From: Planctomycetaceae bacterium
GTDB taxonomy: Bacteria > Planctomycetota > Planctomycetia > Pirellulales > Pirellulaceae
NCBI GenBank assembly: GCA_002709225.1
Contig: PAQH01000006.1
Location: 25,245-73,465 of the forward strand
DNA length: 48,221 nucleotides
Direction of reading: 5' to 3'
In this document: positions 31,314-39,032 of the stretch, one piece after another
Layout of the letters: each line of letters opens with the position of its first letter
How positions within the stretch are numbered: the first letter of the stretch is position 1
Notes under the pieces: generated by a model
Database searches by the model: none
The model's input: only the letters and a program-made list of their open reading frames with translations
What the model was told of the DNA's origin: nothing
Made by a program: the position numbers and the translations under genes

Positions 31314-32234
31314 ATGTTTGTGTTCTATACGCTGACGATGACACTGGCTCTACTGCCATTGTGTTTGTGGTTTGTAGTTCGCTTCTGTTTGACGCATCAT
31401 CCGCGTGTGTTCGCACTGGCGAAATATTGTGTTGCCCTGGGTTTGGTCTTCGTGGGTTTAATTCACTTGCCCGGATACGCGCAGCAGCCGAGTCAGGTTG
31501 GGGCAGAAACGGGTGTGTCCCCGCCACCAGCCAACGAGTCGGGGCGAATTGTAATCGCTCATCCTGAGAATACAGCTGACGCCAGTGTTGTTGTGGCCGA
31601 TCTGGCGGGACCGGAACACATCGACGAGCCCATGGAAGGGTTGAGATCAGATCTGGCTGAGCGGATTCAGATTGTCAATGAAGAGACGCGGCCGAAATGG
31701 GTTGCTACTCCCCGTCGTGTGCTGGGCGGACCGATCCACCTTATTACGGTATCTTCTGGTATGGAACGCGTCCCCGATGATTGCAGTCGTAGTCTGGACG
31801 ACAAGCTCAGCCAAGAAGTGCGTGATTACATTGCCAAGTATTTGATAAAAGACCCGCGTGCGGCACGAGTACCGGACTTGGAATGGGGAGTTAAGTACAT
31901 TCGCCAAAAGTTGGTACGTAAGCCAGTCTACGAGGAGCAGATTACAGGAATGCAATACGGACCACTTTATGAGCGTCATGCCTTGTTGGAATTGGATGCC
32001 GAGTTTCGCCAGCAGGCCCGCTTGCAATGGTCCCAGTACGTCAAGAAACGCCGGGTTTATGGGACGGGGCTGGCATCCAGCGGTCTGCTTGGCTTGTTGA
32101 TGCTGGTGTTTGGATATCTCAAACTCGATCAGGTCACACGCAGGGAGCATTCGACCAGCTTGCAGCTCCTGGCGGCAGGGGCGATACTGGCTCTGACAGC
32201 AAGTCTGTGGCTGCTGAAAGGCTGGCTGCCGTGA
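31314..32234 (+). CDS. four-helix membrane protein of unknown function
   Basis: A protein of about 306 residues. Two hydrophobic segments lie at the N-terminus ('YTLTMTLALLPLCLWFVVRF' and 'CVALGLVFVGLIHLPGYAQ', the second perhaps a signal-like end). A polar domain of about 180 residues follows, and two membrane helices lie at the C-terminus ('LASSGLLGLLMLVFGYL' and 'LLAAGAILALTASLWLL'). The central domain carries 'IVIAHPENTADASVVVADLAG' and 'DDCSRSLDDKLSQEVRDYIAKYL'. Its orientation suggests it faces the periplasm. The start is ATG 31314 because AAAGGAG stands 4 bp before it; GTG 31296 lies upstream of that site. It sits 114 bp after the kinase and 152 bp before the sigma factor, so it may be the sensor or target of the kinase. 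No recognised family. Confidence 0.75.
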   Translation: MFVFYTLTMTLALLPLCLWFVVRFCLTHHPRVFALAKYCVALGLVFVGLIHLPGYAQQPSQVGAETGVSPPPANESGRIVIAHPENTADASVVVADLAGPEHIDEPMEGLRSDLAERIQIVNEETRPKWVATPRRVLGGPIHLITVSSGMERVPDDCSRSLDDKLSQEVRDYIAKYLIKDPRAARVPDLEWGVKYIRQKLVRKPVYEEQITGMQYGPLYERHALLELDAEFRQQARLQWSQYVKKRRVYGTGLASSGLLGLLMLVFGYLKLDQVTRREHSTSLQLLAAGAILALTASLWLLKGWLP

Positions 32235-32386
32235 TCCACCGGGGCCCACGGATTTCGTGAAGTGCGTTTGGCGGGTCTTTGCCCACAGCGGTTGCGTTTT
32301 CCCTGTACGGAAAGCCAGCTGCCGCACGAGGCCACGAGAAGCTGTTCCGATTCGTCGGCCCCAAAGCCTCGTGCTAGGTCAACTCC

Positions 32387-33019
32387 ATGTCCAGTCCGTC
32401 CGAAACAGACCAGTTGCTCGTGGAACGTATCCGCACTGGCGACGGTGACGCCTGGGAGGACCTGATTTCACGTTACGAGGGCCGTTTGCTTGCGTTTGTG
32501 GAAAGTCGTGTCGGGCGGCGCACCGCCAGTGAAGATGTTGTGCAGGAAGCCTTTATCGGATTTCTCAATAGCCTGCCAAATTTTGATGGTCGGAGGTCTC
32601 TGGAAAGCTACCTCTTTTCTATTTGTGCATACAAGTTGACGGACCATTTGCGACGCGAAGGTCGCCGTCCGACAATCCCGCTCGCGGTATCCAATGAGTC
32701 GAGTGGCGAATGGCAGATTCCTGGTGCCGCCCGACCTGCGAGTAGTATTGTTCGGAGTGCCGAACGACGCGATTTAGAGGGGCGCGCGGTCGGGGATGCG
32801 TTGCGAGATCAGGTGCAGCATTGGCAGGCACAGGGGAATTGGATCAAGCTGCGCTGCATTGAGTTGTTGTTTGTGCGTGGTTGGGCGAACAAGCGGGTGG
32901 CCAACGCACTTGATTTGTCCGAGCAGCAAGTTGCGAATTTCAAACATGACTTCCTTGCGCGGACAAGTAGTTTGATTCGCAAGCAAGGTCTATCCCCAGA
33001 AGTGTTTCCTGAATTGTGA
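32387..33019 (+). CDS. ECF-type RNA polymerase sigma factor
   Basis: A 210-residue sigma factor with region 2 at about 10-92 ('AWEDLISRYEGRLLAFVESR', 'EDVVQEAFIGFLNSL' with the core-binding helix, 'SYLFSICAYKLTDHLRREGRR') and region 4 at about 140-202, ending in the helix-turn-helix 'RVANALDLSEQQVANFKHDF'. Regions 1 and 3 are missing, as in ECF factors. The linker between the domains is long and contains an Ala/Pro/Ser-rich part. Planctomycete ECF factors are known to be genetically tied to Ser/Thr kinases; here a kinase lies 1.2 kb upstream. The next gene, 58 bp downstream, encodes a small Cys/His protein likely to be its anti-sigma factor. Its target promoters cannot be read from this window. 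Confidence 0.93.
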   Translation: MSSPSETDQLLVERIRTGDGDAWEDLISRYEGRLLAFVESRVGRRTASEDVVQEAFIGFLNSLPNFDGRRSLESYLFSICAYKLTDHLRREGRRPTIPLAVSNESSGEWQIPGAARPASSIVRSAERRDLEGRAVGDALRDQVQHWQAQGNWIKLRCIELLFVRGWANKRVANALDLSEQQVANFKHDFLARTSSLIRKQGLSPEVFPEL

Positions 33020-33077
33020 GGCAGACTGGCCACGGAAGTGTCTCGGAGTGCTCAGTTGTTACAGAGGTTGAGTCGGC

Positions 33078-33500
33078 ATGTCATGTGATTTTTCACAGAG
33101 TGAAATAGAGGCCTATTTGGACGAAGCGTTACCTGCCAGTGAAATGGCATCGATCGAACGTGCGTTGCGGGCAGATTTGAGTCTATTGCAAGAGGTGAAG
33201 CGGGTTAATGGAAGACGCGATGCTGGCCTGCATACCATTGGTGAGATCTGGCGAAGGCAGCGGGCCAGTTGCGCGACACGTGAACAGTGGGGCAGTTATT
33301 TGCTGGGAGTCTTGGCGGCAGAGCACGTGGCTTATCTGGACTTCCATCTCGACCAAATTGGTTGTGCTTTTTGTCGGGCAAATCTAGAGGACCTAAAACA
33401 GCAACAATTGGAGTTGCCCGACGCCACGAAAACCCGGCGCAGTAGATACTTCCAATCCAGTGCCGGTTATTTGCGGCATGACCCCGATAGCAGTGTGTAA
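33078..33500 (+). CDS. small soluble anti-sigma-like protein with Cys/His motif
   Basis: A 140-residue cytoplasmic protein without membrane segments. The N-terminus 'SQSEIEAYLDEALPASEMASIERALRAD' resembles the opening helices of anti-sigma factors of the zinc type ('YLDGELP...ARFEAHL'). Potential zinc ligands are Cys65, His90, Cys96 and Cys99 (H-x5-C-x2-C, not the classical H-x3-C-x2-C). 'LDEALPASE' and 'CRANLEDL' are typical of a small protein repeatedly found next to planctomycete ECF genes. Anti-sigma activity is inferred from position and composition. AGAGG lies about 10 bp before ATG 33078. The next gene starts 8 bp after its stop, so both belong to one operon. Confidence 0.7.
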   Translation: MSCDFSQSEIEAYLDEALPASEMASIERALRADLSLLQEVKRVNGRRDAGLHTIGEIWRRQRASCATREQWGSYLLGVLAAEHVAYLDFHLDQIGCAFCRANLEDLKQQQLELPDATKTRRSRYFQSSAGYLRHDPDSSV

Positions 33501-33508
33501 ATCGTCTC

Positions 33509-34099
33509 ATGAATAATCCAGTATCATTAACCCGTAGCCCCGCATTGATGGATCGCCAGGATACCGGTTTGTTGGTGGTTGACGTGCAGGAGAAGTTGAT
33601 TGACCTCATACATGGTCACCAGACCCTCGTCTGGAATATCAGCCGCTTGTTGCGTGGCGCGCGACAACTGCAAATCCCGGTTTTTGCCACGGAGCAATAT
33701 CCGCAAGGGCTTGGCGCTACGGTACCGGAGTTGGCGCAACACTTGGGGGGGACGCCGGCAAAATTGGCCTTTAGTTGTGTGGGTTGCCCGGAGCTCTTTG
33801 AGTCCTTGCGTGCAGCGGAAGTTTTCAAGATTCTCGTGGTGGGAATTGAAGCCCATGTTTGCATCCAACAGACAGTATTGGATTTACTGGCCAACGGATT
33901 TCAGGTTTACGTAGCGGTTGACGCGGTTAGTTCACGCAGGCAGGTGGATCAGCAAGTTGCATTACAACGAATGGAGTCTGCTGGAGCTGTTGTAACCACC
34001 ACTGAAGCGGCGCTGTTTGAGTGGTGCCAGGTTGCCGGCACACCCGAGTTCAAGGGAATTAGCCGGCTCGTACGTGAAGCAGATCCAGGGGCTTGCTGA
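33509..34099 (+). CDS. isochorismatase-family cysteine hydrolase
   Basis: A 196-residue alpha/beta hydrolase of the isochorismatase/nicotinamidase type. The catalytic triad is complete: Asp25 (VVDVQEKL), Lys85 (PAKLAFSC) and Cys118 (GIEAHVCIQQT). The segment 'FATEQYPQGLG' and the terminal 'AVSSRRQVDQQVAL' fit the YcaC/hydrolase branch more than nicotinamidases, which would show zinc-binding histidines after the Asp. The substrate is unknown. It is only 8 bp behind the anti-sigma-like gene, so it is co-transcribed with the sigma factor, which is odd for a metabolic enzyme. Start ATG 33509. A hairpin overlaps its stop codon. Confidence 0.9.
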   Translation: MNNPVSLTRSPALMDRQDTGLLVVDVQEKLIDLIHGHQTLVWNISRLLRGARQLQIPVFATEQYPQGLGATVPELAQHLGGTPAKLAFSCVGCPELFESLRAAEVFKILVVGIEAHVCIQQTVLDLLANGFQVYVAVDAVSSRRQVDQQVALQRMESAGAVVTTTEAALFEWCQVAGTPEFKGISRLVREADPGAC

Positions 34100-34142
34100 C
34101 CGGCGACTGACGCTGCATGTCCCGGAAAGATTGTCGGTCAGC
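34095..34142 (+). repeat. hairpin overlapping the isochorismatase stop codon
   Basis: GCTGACCG (34095-34102) pairs with CGGTCAGC (34135-34142), eight pairs around a 32-nt loop. The left arm contains the stop codon. No T-run follows, so it may be a weak terminator of the sigma-factor operon. The gap 34100-34500 holds no supported gene. Confidence 0.35.
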
Positions 34143-34280
34143 GGCGGTCTGGCGCGCTGATGGCTGTTAGCTACGAGTTCGTTGGCGTGTGGCGAGTCCT
34201 AGTCCGGAACGATAAAGCGGCCTGCTGCGGATTAGCTAACCTGTGTAGTAACTGCTTGATAGACAATAGTTTGCAGTTTT

Positions 34281-34300
34281 GGTGGAAGGCCGCTTCCGCC
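34281..34300 (+). promoter_or_regulatory. hairpin in csrA upstream region
   Basis: GGTGGAAG pairs with CTTCCGCC (eight pairs, one T-G) around GCCG, about 200 bp before csrA. The 5' arm contains GGA, the core of CsrA sites, though in the stem and not the loop. Autoregulation is possible but unproven. Confidence 0.3.
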
Positions 34301-34500
34301 CCTGGCTTGCATTGCTAGCTGCGCTATGGTACAAACCCGAGCGTGCGTATTCTTGTCGCGTCAGTGTTCGCAGTCGATTGCGGTTTCATCGGTTTGTGGA
34401 GTCTTCGACACGGAGGTTGTAGATACGCTTCGTAGCTGGGTGCGTTTGCCTCTCATTCGTACCGGTTTAGCGTTGACCAGCCGAATCCTCGGGCAGTGTC

Positions 34501-34698
34501 ATGCTTGTTCTCAGTCGCAAGGTGGGTCAACGGGTGTTGATTGGTGACGATGTCGCTATCACCGTGGTGCGCATCAACGGCGGGGGCGTTCGTCTGGGCA
34601 TTGAAGCGCCGATTGAAATGCCTGTAATCCGCCAGGAATTGAAAGATTCCCTCGACGCTCCGGAGACAGAATCTTCAGCCAACGTGACCACGGAGTAG
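34501..34698 (+). CDS. csrA: carbon storage regulator CsrA
   Basis: A 65-residue RNA-binding protein. It starts 'MLVLSRKVGQRVLIGDDV' and contains 'VRLGIEAP' around residue 44, the two beta-strands whose residues contact GGA loops in mRNA (Leu4 and the arginine in VRLG). The fold is a domain-swapped dimer. The tail after residue 50 is Ser/Thr/Glu-rich. CsrA binds leaders of target mRNAs and blocks or promotes translation; in many bacteria it is antagonised by FliW and controls flagellin, biofilm and carbon storage. The start is ATG 34501 with no strong ribosome site, which fits a tightly controlled message. It faces ftsQ-like DNA convergently (44 bp apart). Confidence 0.97.
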   Translation: MLVLSRKVGQRVLIGDDVAITVVRINGGGVRLGIEAPIEMPVIRQELKDSLDAPETESSANVTTE

Positions 34699-34713
34699 TT
34701 GTGTAACTCCGTG
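34689..34713. repeat. hairpin overlapping csrA stop codon
   Basis: CACGGAGT pairs with ACTCCGTG (8 bp, 9-nt loop). The left arm includes the T of the csrA stop. It lies between convergent csrA and ftsQ-like genes and could end both transcripts, though no T-run follows. Confidence 0.4.
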
Positions 34714-34742
34714 AGCCGGGATGGGAAGATCTGGTTACGTCT

Positions 34743-35717
34743 TCAACGCTGTTGAAGAACCTTACGCTGCGCAGCTTGTGGCGTTTGTTGGCGGTTTTGA
34801 ATGCCGGTATCTGGTTCACTGTCAACGAGCCGTGGTGTAATCCTCAAGGCGCGAAAATCGGTTAGATCGATCACCGACGCACCGTCCAGTGAACCATGTC
34901 TTTCCGCGTAGTCGACTAGGCGTTGGACCTTGTCAGGCGCTGGAGATTCTGATTGTCGTTCTTTGTTAGGGGGGTTGCCCCAGACGATACGCGTTCCTTG
35001 GCGTGTGACAAGTTCATAGACCACGGCTGTGGTAAAGACCACTTCGGCAGATGTTGACTGAGGTTCAATCGCAAACAGATCGAGATCTTTCCAGACAGCC
35101 TCCAAGGCCAATGCAATACGCGCCGCTGCGGCCACTCTTTCATCGCCATAAGGTGTGCCGACACCGCCCGCTGGTTGAGGTGAGACACCGCGGACATGTA
35201 GGTATTCACGTGTTTGTAGTTCAGAGAATTCATTTGGTGGTAACAGGTATCCGTCGGTATCGACCGGCCAGAAACCATCTGGATCAGCCTTGACCATAAT
35301 CGTTGGTTGCCGGTACAGCAGTTGTACAATCAGCCGGCGCGACGATTGTTTGTCGACGCGTTCCACGCGTCGTACCCAGCGATGCAAGGCAAAGGCACGA
35401 TCGACCTTCAGTGCTGTTGCGGCGTCCAGCAATGAGAGGCTGGCAAGCTTGGCATCTCGAACGACTTCTTCTTTCACGTTAGATTGAATCCACGTTGGCT
35501 GAGAAGGCACTTCGATCTTGTCGGCAGACAGTGTGAAGCGAGAGTCGCTGATGACTTCATCGCCCCAACGCATCCATGCCCAGGTGAACGTTGCCCCGGC
35601 AACCGCCAGGAGCAGACAGATGCTGCCCGCGGAACTGGTGGCGAGGCGCAGTAGCGTGGATACTTGTGTGCTTAGTCGAGCAAATCGATTGTCTCGGCTG
35701 GGTCGGGTTGCGCTCAT
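34743..35717 (-). CDS. FtsQ/DivIB-like cell division protein
   Basis: A protein of about 324 residues with one N-terminal membrane helix ('ICLLLAVAGATFTWAW' after a basic cytoplasmic stretch). A periplasmic part starts with the POTRA-like segment 'SADKIEVPSQPTWIQSNV' and continues with the typical FtsQ region 'WVRRVERVDKQSSRRLIVQLLYRQPTIMVKA' and 'GFWPVDTDGYLLPP'. Those strands match the 'V-x-R-x-P-x-x-L-x-I-x-V-x-E-R-x-P-x-A' and 'LVD-x-x-G-x-x-F' motifs of FtsQ. The C-terminal 40 residues are Gln/Arg-rich. ATG 35717 was chosen because it precedes the cytoplasmic basic tail; an open frame reaches 35807. It directly follows murB on the same strand, as in the dcw cluster. No ftsA or ftsZ follows. 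FtsQ links early and late divisome parts in other bacteria. Confidence 0.72.
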   Translation of the reverse strand: MSATRPSRDNRFARLSTQVSTLLRLATSSAGSICLLLAVAGATFTWAWMRWGDEVISDSRFTLSADKIEVPSQPTWIQSNVKEEVVRDAKLASLSLLDAATALKVDRAFALHRWVRRVERVDKQSSRRLIVQLLYRQPTIMVKADPDGFWPVDTDGYLLPPNEFSELQTREYLHVRGVSPQPAGGVGTPYGDERVAAAARIALALEAVWKDLDLFAIEPQSTSAEVVFTTAVVYELVTRQGTRIVWGNPPNKERQSESPAPDKVQRLVDYAERHGSLDGASVIDLTDFRALRITPRLVDSEPDTGIQNRQQTPQAAQRKVLQQR

Positions 35718-35825
35718 TACGTTTCTTCTCGAGGATCCACCACGAGTTTTTCTCTCGGGGCAGAACGCCAGTGAGCAGATTGCTGCTGCCATGGGTGCCA
35801 GTAGCACGCAGGGCAGGAGACTCGT

Positions 35826-36704
35826 TTACCAAATCTCGAGTTCTACTTCCAGCTCAACCCCTAGCCGATCCAGTGTTTGCGTTTGCATGCGCTCGATCAA
35901 ACGCAGCAAATCGGAGCTGCTGGAGGTGGCGGAAGACACGACGTAATTCGCATTCTCATCGCTGACTTGTGCGTCACCAACGATAGTGCCTTTGAGACCG
36001 GCCTGTTCTAGCAGTGCTGCCGCGTTGGCACCTGGGGGATTGCGAAACACGCAGCCCGTATTAAATCCGCCACGCGGCAGGTTCGCTTTTTTTACGATCC
36101 AGAGCGTCTGCAGACGTTTCGTGAGTTCGGCGGGATCTTCTTGCTCAAGTGAGAAGGTTGCCGTGAGGATAGCGAGTTCGTCCAAACTACTTTGGCGATA
36201 AGCAAATCGCAGATCGGTTTTCCTGCGTGTGTGGATTTCACCGGTCCGCGTCAGCACTTGGGCCTCGATAGTGCGGCGCCCGATATCACCTCCTGCTGTG
36301 CCAGCGTTTCCGTGTAATGCACCGCCGACAGTTCCGGGAATTCCGACCAAAGGCTCGAGCCCAGCGAGTCCCTCGCGTACCGCTGTCGATACGACATGTC
36401 CCAGTTTAGCTCCACCGCCGACCACCAGCTCCTCTCCGCGGGTTCGAATTTCGGAGAATTGTGGAGCGGATAGGTGAATTACCAGACCTTCAACACCTTG
36501 ATCGCGAACTAATACGTTCGATCCGCCCCCCAGAAGGCGGAATGGCATGTCCTGCTCGCGGCAGCGGTTGATCAGCGTCACGAGCTCGTCGGTGGAAGTG
36601 GGTTCTGCGAAATACTCGGCGGTTCCACCGACGCGCAGGGCCGTGTATGGCGCTAATGGTTCCTGAGCGCGTACGACGTGTTCTAGACCCCGAAAAATCT
36701 CCAT
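35826..36704 (-). CDS. murB: UDP-N-acetylenolpyruvoylglucosamine reductase
   Basis: Predicted to reduce UDP-GlcNAc-enolpyruvate to UDP-MurNAc with FAD and NADPH, a cytoplasmic step of peptidoglycan precursor synthesis. The protein has 292 residues, as in the type II (short) MurB. FAD-binding motifs are 'LAPYTALRVGGTAEYFAEP', 'LLGGGSNVLV', 'GGGAKLGHVV' and 'PLVGIPGTVGGALHGNAG'. The substrate side has 'FAYRQSSL', 'GFNTGCVFRNPPG' and 'LLEQAGLKG'. Cysteine occupies the place of the catalytic serine of E. coli MurB (GS-x-F-x-NP reads GC-V-F-R-NP). The C-terminal 'DENANYVV' closes the domain. ATG 36704 has AGGA about 8 bp upstream; a longer frame reaches 36773. The ftsQ-like gene follows after 108 bp. 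Confidence 0.95.
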   Translation of the reverse strand: MEIFRGLEHVVRAQEPLAPYTALRVGGTAEYFAEPTSTDELVTLINRCREQDMPFRLLGGGSNVLVRDQGVEGLVIHLSAPQFSEIRTRGEELVVGGGAKLGHVVSTAVREGLAGLEPLVGIPGTVGGALHGNAGTAGGDIGRRTIEAQVLTRTGEIHTRRKTDLRFAYRQSSLDELAILTATFSLEQEDPAELTKRLQTLWIVKKANLPRGGFNTGCVFRNPPGANAAALLEQAGLKGTIVGDAQVSDENANYVVSSATSSSSDLLRLIERMQTQTLDRLGVELEVELEIW

Positions 36705-36896
36705 AGCGTCGTTCCTGAGTCGCAGGTTGCCCGGGCGAGGTGCGATCTTAGGCGCCGTTTCGCGGAGTGTCAATGTGACGCGGTCCCCGGCTGCGAATTC
36801 GAGGTGGTGTCAGGCCGCTCATTGCCTCGCAGTTTACGACGCGGCAAAATAGGTGGACGTGTCAAACGTGAAGTCCTTCTTGGGGAGAGCAGTATC

Positions 36897-37679
36897 TTGA
36901 GTGATCGAACAAGTGGTCGAGTTGCAGTGGTGACAGGAGCGGGACGTGGTATTGGGCGTGCGATTTCATTATCGCTGGGGCAACAGGGGATGCGAGTAGC
37001 GATTGCGGCCCGCAGTACCGCGGAGTTGGAGAGCCTGGCTGGTGAAATCGAGAGCCAGGGAGGCCAGGCGCTGGTGGTTCCGGCGGATTTGTCAGTACGC
37101 AGTGTTCCCACGGAACTAGTTGCTCGCGTGACCGAGGCCTGGGGACCAGTGGAGATACTTGTCAATAACGCGGGAATTGGGAGCAGCCAGGACCCTCGAC
37201 CCTTGGTCGATTTTGATGACGAATTTTGGGACCTGAGTTTCGAGGTAAATGTCACGGCACCGTATCTGCTTACCAAGTTGGTGCTGCCGGCGATGCTGGA
37301 AAGCGGCTGGGGCCGGATTATTAACGTGGCGTCTATCAATTCCAAGATTCCGTCGTTGCATGGCGCGGCGTACATTGCCAGTAAGCACGCACTCTCTGGG
37401 CTCACCAAGGCGACCGCCAAGGAGGTTGGTGATCGGGGCGTCACCGCGAACGCGGTTTGTCCGGGAGTGACTGCGACACTGATGAACGACAAGCGACTGG
37501 AGTACGATGCGGATCGCACAGGTCAGAGTTTCGAGCAGTTGGAAGCGGCGGCATCTCCGTTAGGCCGCCGACTGTTACCCGAGGAAGTGGCTGCACTCGC
37601 GGTCTTCTTGGCGGGAGATGAGGCCTCAGCGATCAATGGGCAGTCCTTTAATGTCTGTGGTGGCATTTGCTTCAATTAA
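36897..37679 (+). CDS. SDR family oxidoreductase (FabG-like)
   Basis: A 260-residue short-chain dehydrogenase. The NAD(P) loop TGAGRGIG is at 13-20. The arginine after the second strand (AARS) favours NADP. NNAG is at 90-93. The catalytic triad is Ser146, Tyr159 and Lys163 (YIASK). 'AVCPGVTATLM' and the final 'INGQSFNVCGG' are classic. The cysteine in the last motif replaces the usual aspartate. The start was set at TTG 36897, which follows GGGGAG at 11 bp and gives the family length; a longer open frame begins at 36804. The adjacent convergent gene encodes a KAS III-like enzyme, so acyl-chain reduction is one possibility, though the two are on opposite strands. The precise substrate is unknown. 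Confidence 0.85.
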   Translation: MSDRTSGRVAVVTGAGRGIGRAISLSLGQQGMRVAIAARSTAELESLAGEIESQGGQALVVPADLSVRSVPTELVARVTEAWGPVEILVNNAGIGSSQDPRPLVDFDDEFWDLSFEVNVTAPYLLTKLVLPAMLESGWGRIINVASINSKIPSLHGAAYIASKHALSGLTKATAKEVGDRGVTANAVCPGVTATLMNDKRLEYDADRTGQSFEQLEAAASPLGRRLLPEEVAALAVFLAGDEASAINGQSFNVCGGICFN

Positions 37680-37779
37680 TCGGCTGCGCCACGCCTGCCC
37701 ACGCGCTCACCTTCTGTGGGAGCTGTCAGAGCGGTTGGGTGTTCCAGCGTGGGTTGGACGGGCGGCGTTCTGGACCGAT

Positions 37780-38844
37780 CTAAACGGTGTCTGGCACTCG
37801 TGCGAGAACGCAGCCGGTGCTGAGCGTGTCGGGGCGATACCCGGGGCCGCCCGCTCCGACCGATGGCATTGCGACAACGGCTCCTGGCGGGAGTTGTTCC
37901 TGTACCATTGCCATGGCAGTCGGAATCGAAGCGGAAACGGTATTTCCGACGTGTTCGATACATTTCCAGATGTGCGGCGCATGTTCCTGGTGACGCAAGC
38001 GGCGCGCTAATCCCGCCAGGATAATTCCGCTCGCCTGATGCGGTACGAGATGGCTGATCGCTAACCGGTCGAAGGGATGTTGCTCCTGCACACGCGAGAC
38101 ACTTTTCGATATCGATTGGGCCATGATTTGGGGCGCGCGTTTTGCCAGTAGAAAGCCACGTCTGCCAGGCATGCTCATGCATTCTGTCGCCCCGGCGCGT
38201 GGGTTGCCCCACGGATCGATCGCTCGCTCGACGAGGGTTTTTTGGATCAACTGGTCTTTGTCATCGACGTCTCCTTGCCAGGCATCGAGGATGACTAACC
38301 TGGCATCCTTTTTTCCTGGCAGGACGAGGACGCCGGCGGCGCCGTCGGCAAACAGGCTGGCGGCCTGACCTCTGGCACGGCGATGGTCGGAAAGTTGTTG
38401 TGTGGCTGTTTCCCAATTGATGTTTGGGCTGAGTTTCTCAGCCGCTATGACAGCCACCGGGCGTTCTCTGGCGCGTGTTTGCTCGACAGCGAGTGCAGTT
38501 GCGGCGGGAAAACCACTGCAGGCTCTTTCAATACCAAGCCCGTCACAACTCAAGCCCAGTTGGTGGGCCGATTCTTGTGCGGCGGAAGTGGGGTCTTCGA
38601 TACGACTTGAAAGAATCAGTGCGCCTAGATCGCCATGATGGATGGTGGCACATGAAAGTAGTTTGCGGCAAGTGGCTGTTGCCAGGTCGGCAACGCTTGC
38701 AGTTGGTCGAGCAATCAAGCGCGAGGCAACACCGTAGCGTTTCCCGCTTACTGCGAGGTCGGCATCCCGCATGCGCTGCAGCAACTGCGGGGCATCCCGT
38801 TCGGTGAGCTTGACAAATCGGGTAAACCCAGCATTTTCAGACAT
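37780..38844 (-). CDS. beta-ketoacyl-ACP synthase III-like enzyme
   Basis: A 354-residue thiolase-fold condensing enzyme of the FabH type. The catalytic Cys109 is in 'ERACSGFPAA', His269 in 'SHLVPHQASGIIL' and Asn301 in 'EHVGNTVSASIPTAM'. The C-terminal 'PPGAVVAMPSVGAGGPGY' is a variant of the usual 'G-x-G-x-x-x-G' loop. The sequence differs clearly from housekeeping FabH (for example 'GYNWETATQQLSD' is replaced by 'INWETATQQLSDH' and the substrate helix is longer). It is not next to fabD, fabF or acpP, so it is probably a special-purpose KAS III. Substrates may be acyl-CoA or ACP units of a secondary lipid. The start ATG 38844 has GGA about 8 bp upstream. It ends 100 bp from the SDR gene. 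Confidence 0.85.
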   Translation of the reverse strand: MSENAGFTRFVKLTERDAPQLLQRMRDADLAVSGKRYGVASRLIARPTASVADLATATCRKLLSCATIHHGDLGALILSSRIEDPTSAAQESAHQLGLSCDGLGIERACSGFPAATALAVEQTRARERPVAVIAAEKLSPNINWETATQQLSDHRRARGQAASLFADGAAGVLVLPGKKDARLVILDAWQGDVDDKDQLIQKTLVERAIDPWGNPRAGATECMSMPGRRGFLLAKRAPQIMAQSISKSVSRVQEQHPFDRLAISHLVPHQASGIILAGLARRLRHQEHAPHIWKCIEHVGNTVSASIPTAMAMVQEQLPPGAVVAMPSVGAGGPGYRPDTLSTGCVLARVPDTV

Positions 38845-39032
38845 CGGTTTCCATATGTTTCTGATGAGGTTGGGCCGCGGATTCGTTACTGTGACCTTGT
38901 CGCTGACCAGGGGGCATCGTCAACCGCTGGGTGACGCGTCGGCGCACCACCACGTCAAGCGGAATTGATCTGACCAACTGGTTCGTGCACGGCGCCTGGC
39001 GACACCGGCCTGTCTCAGGTGCCGTGGGGAGG

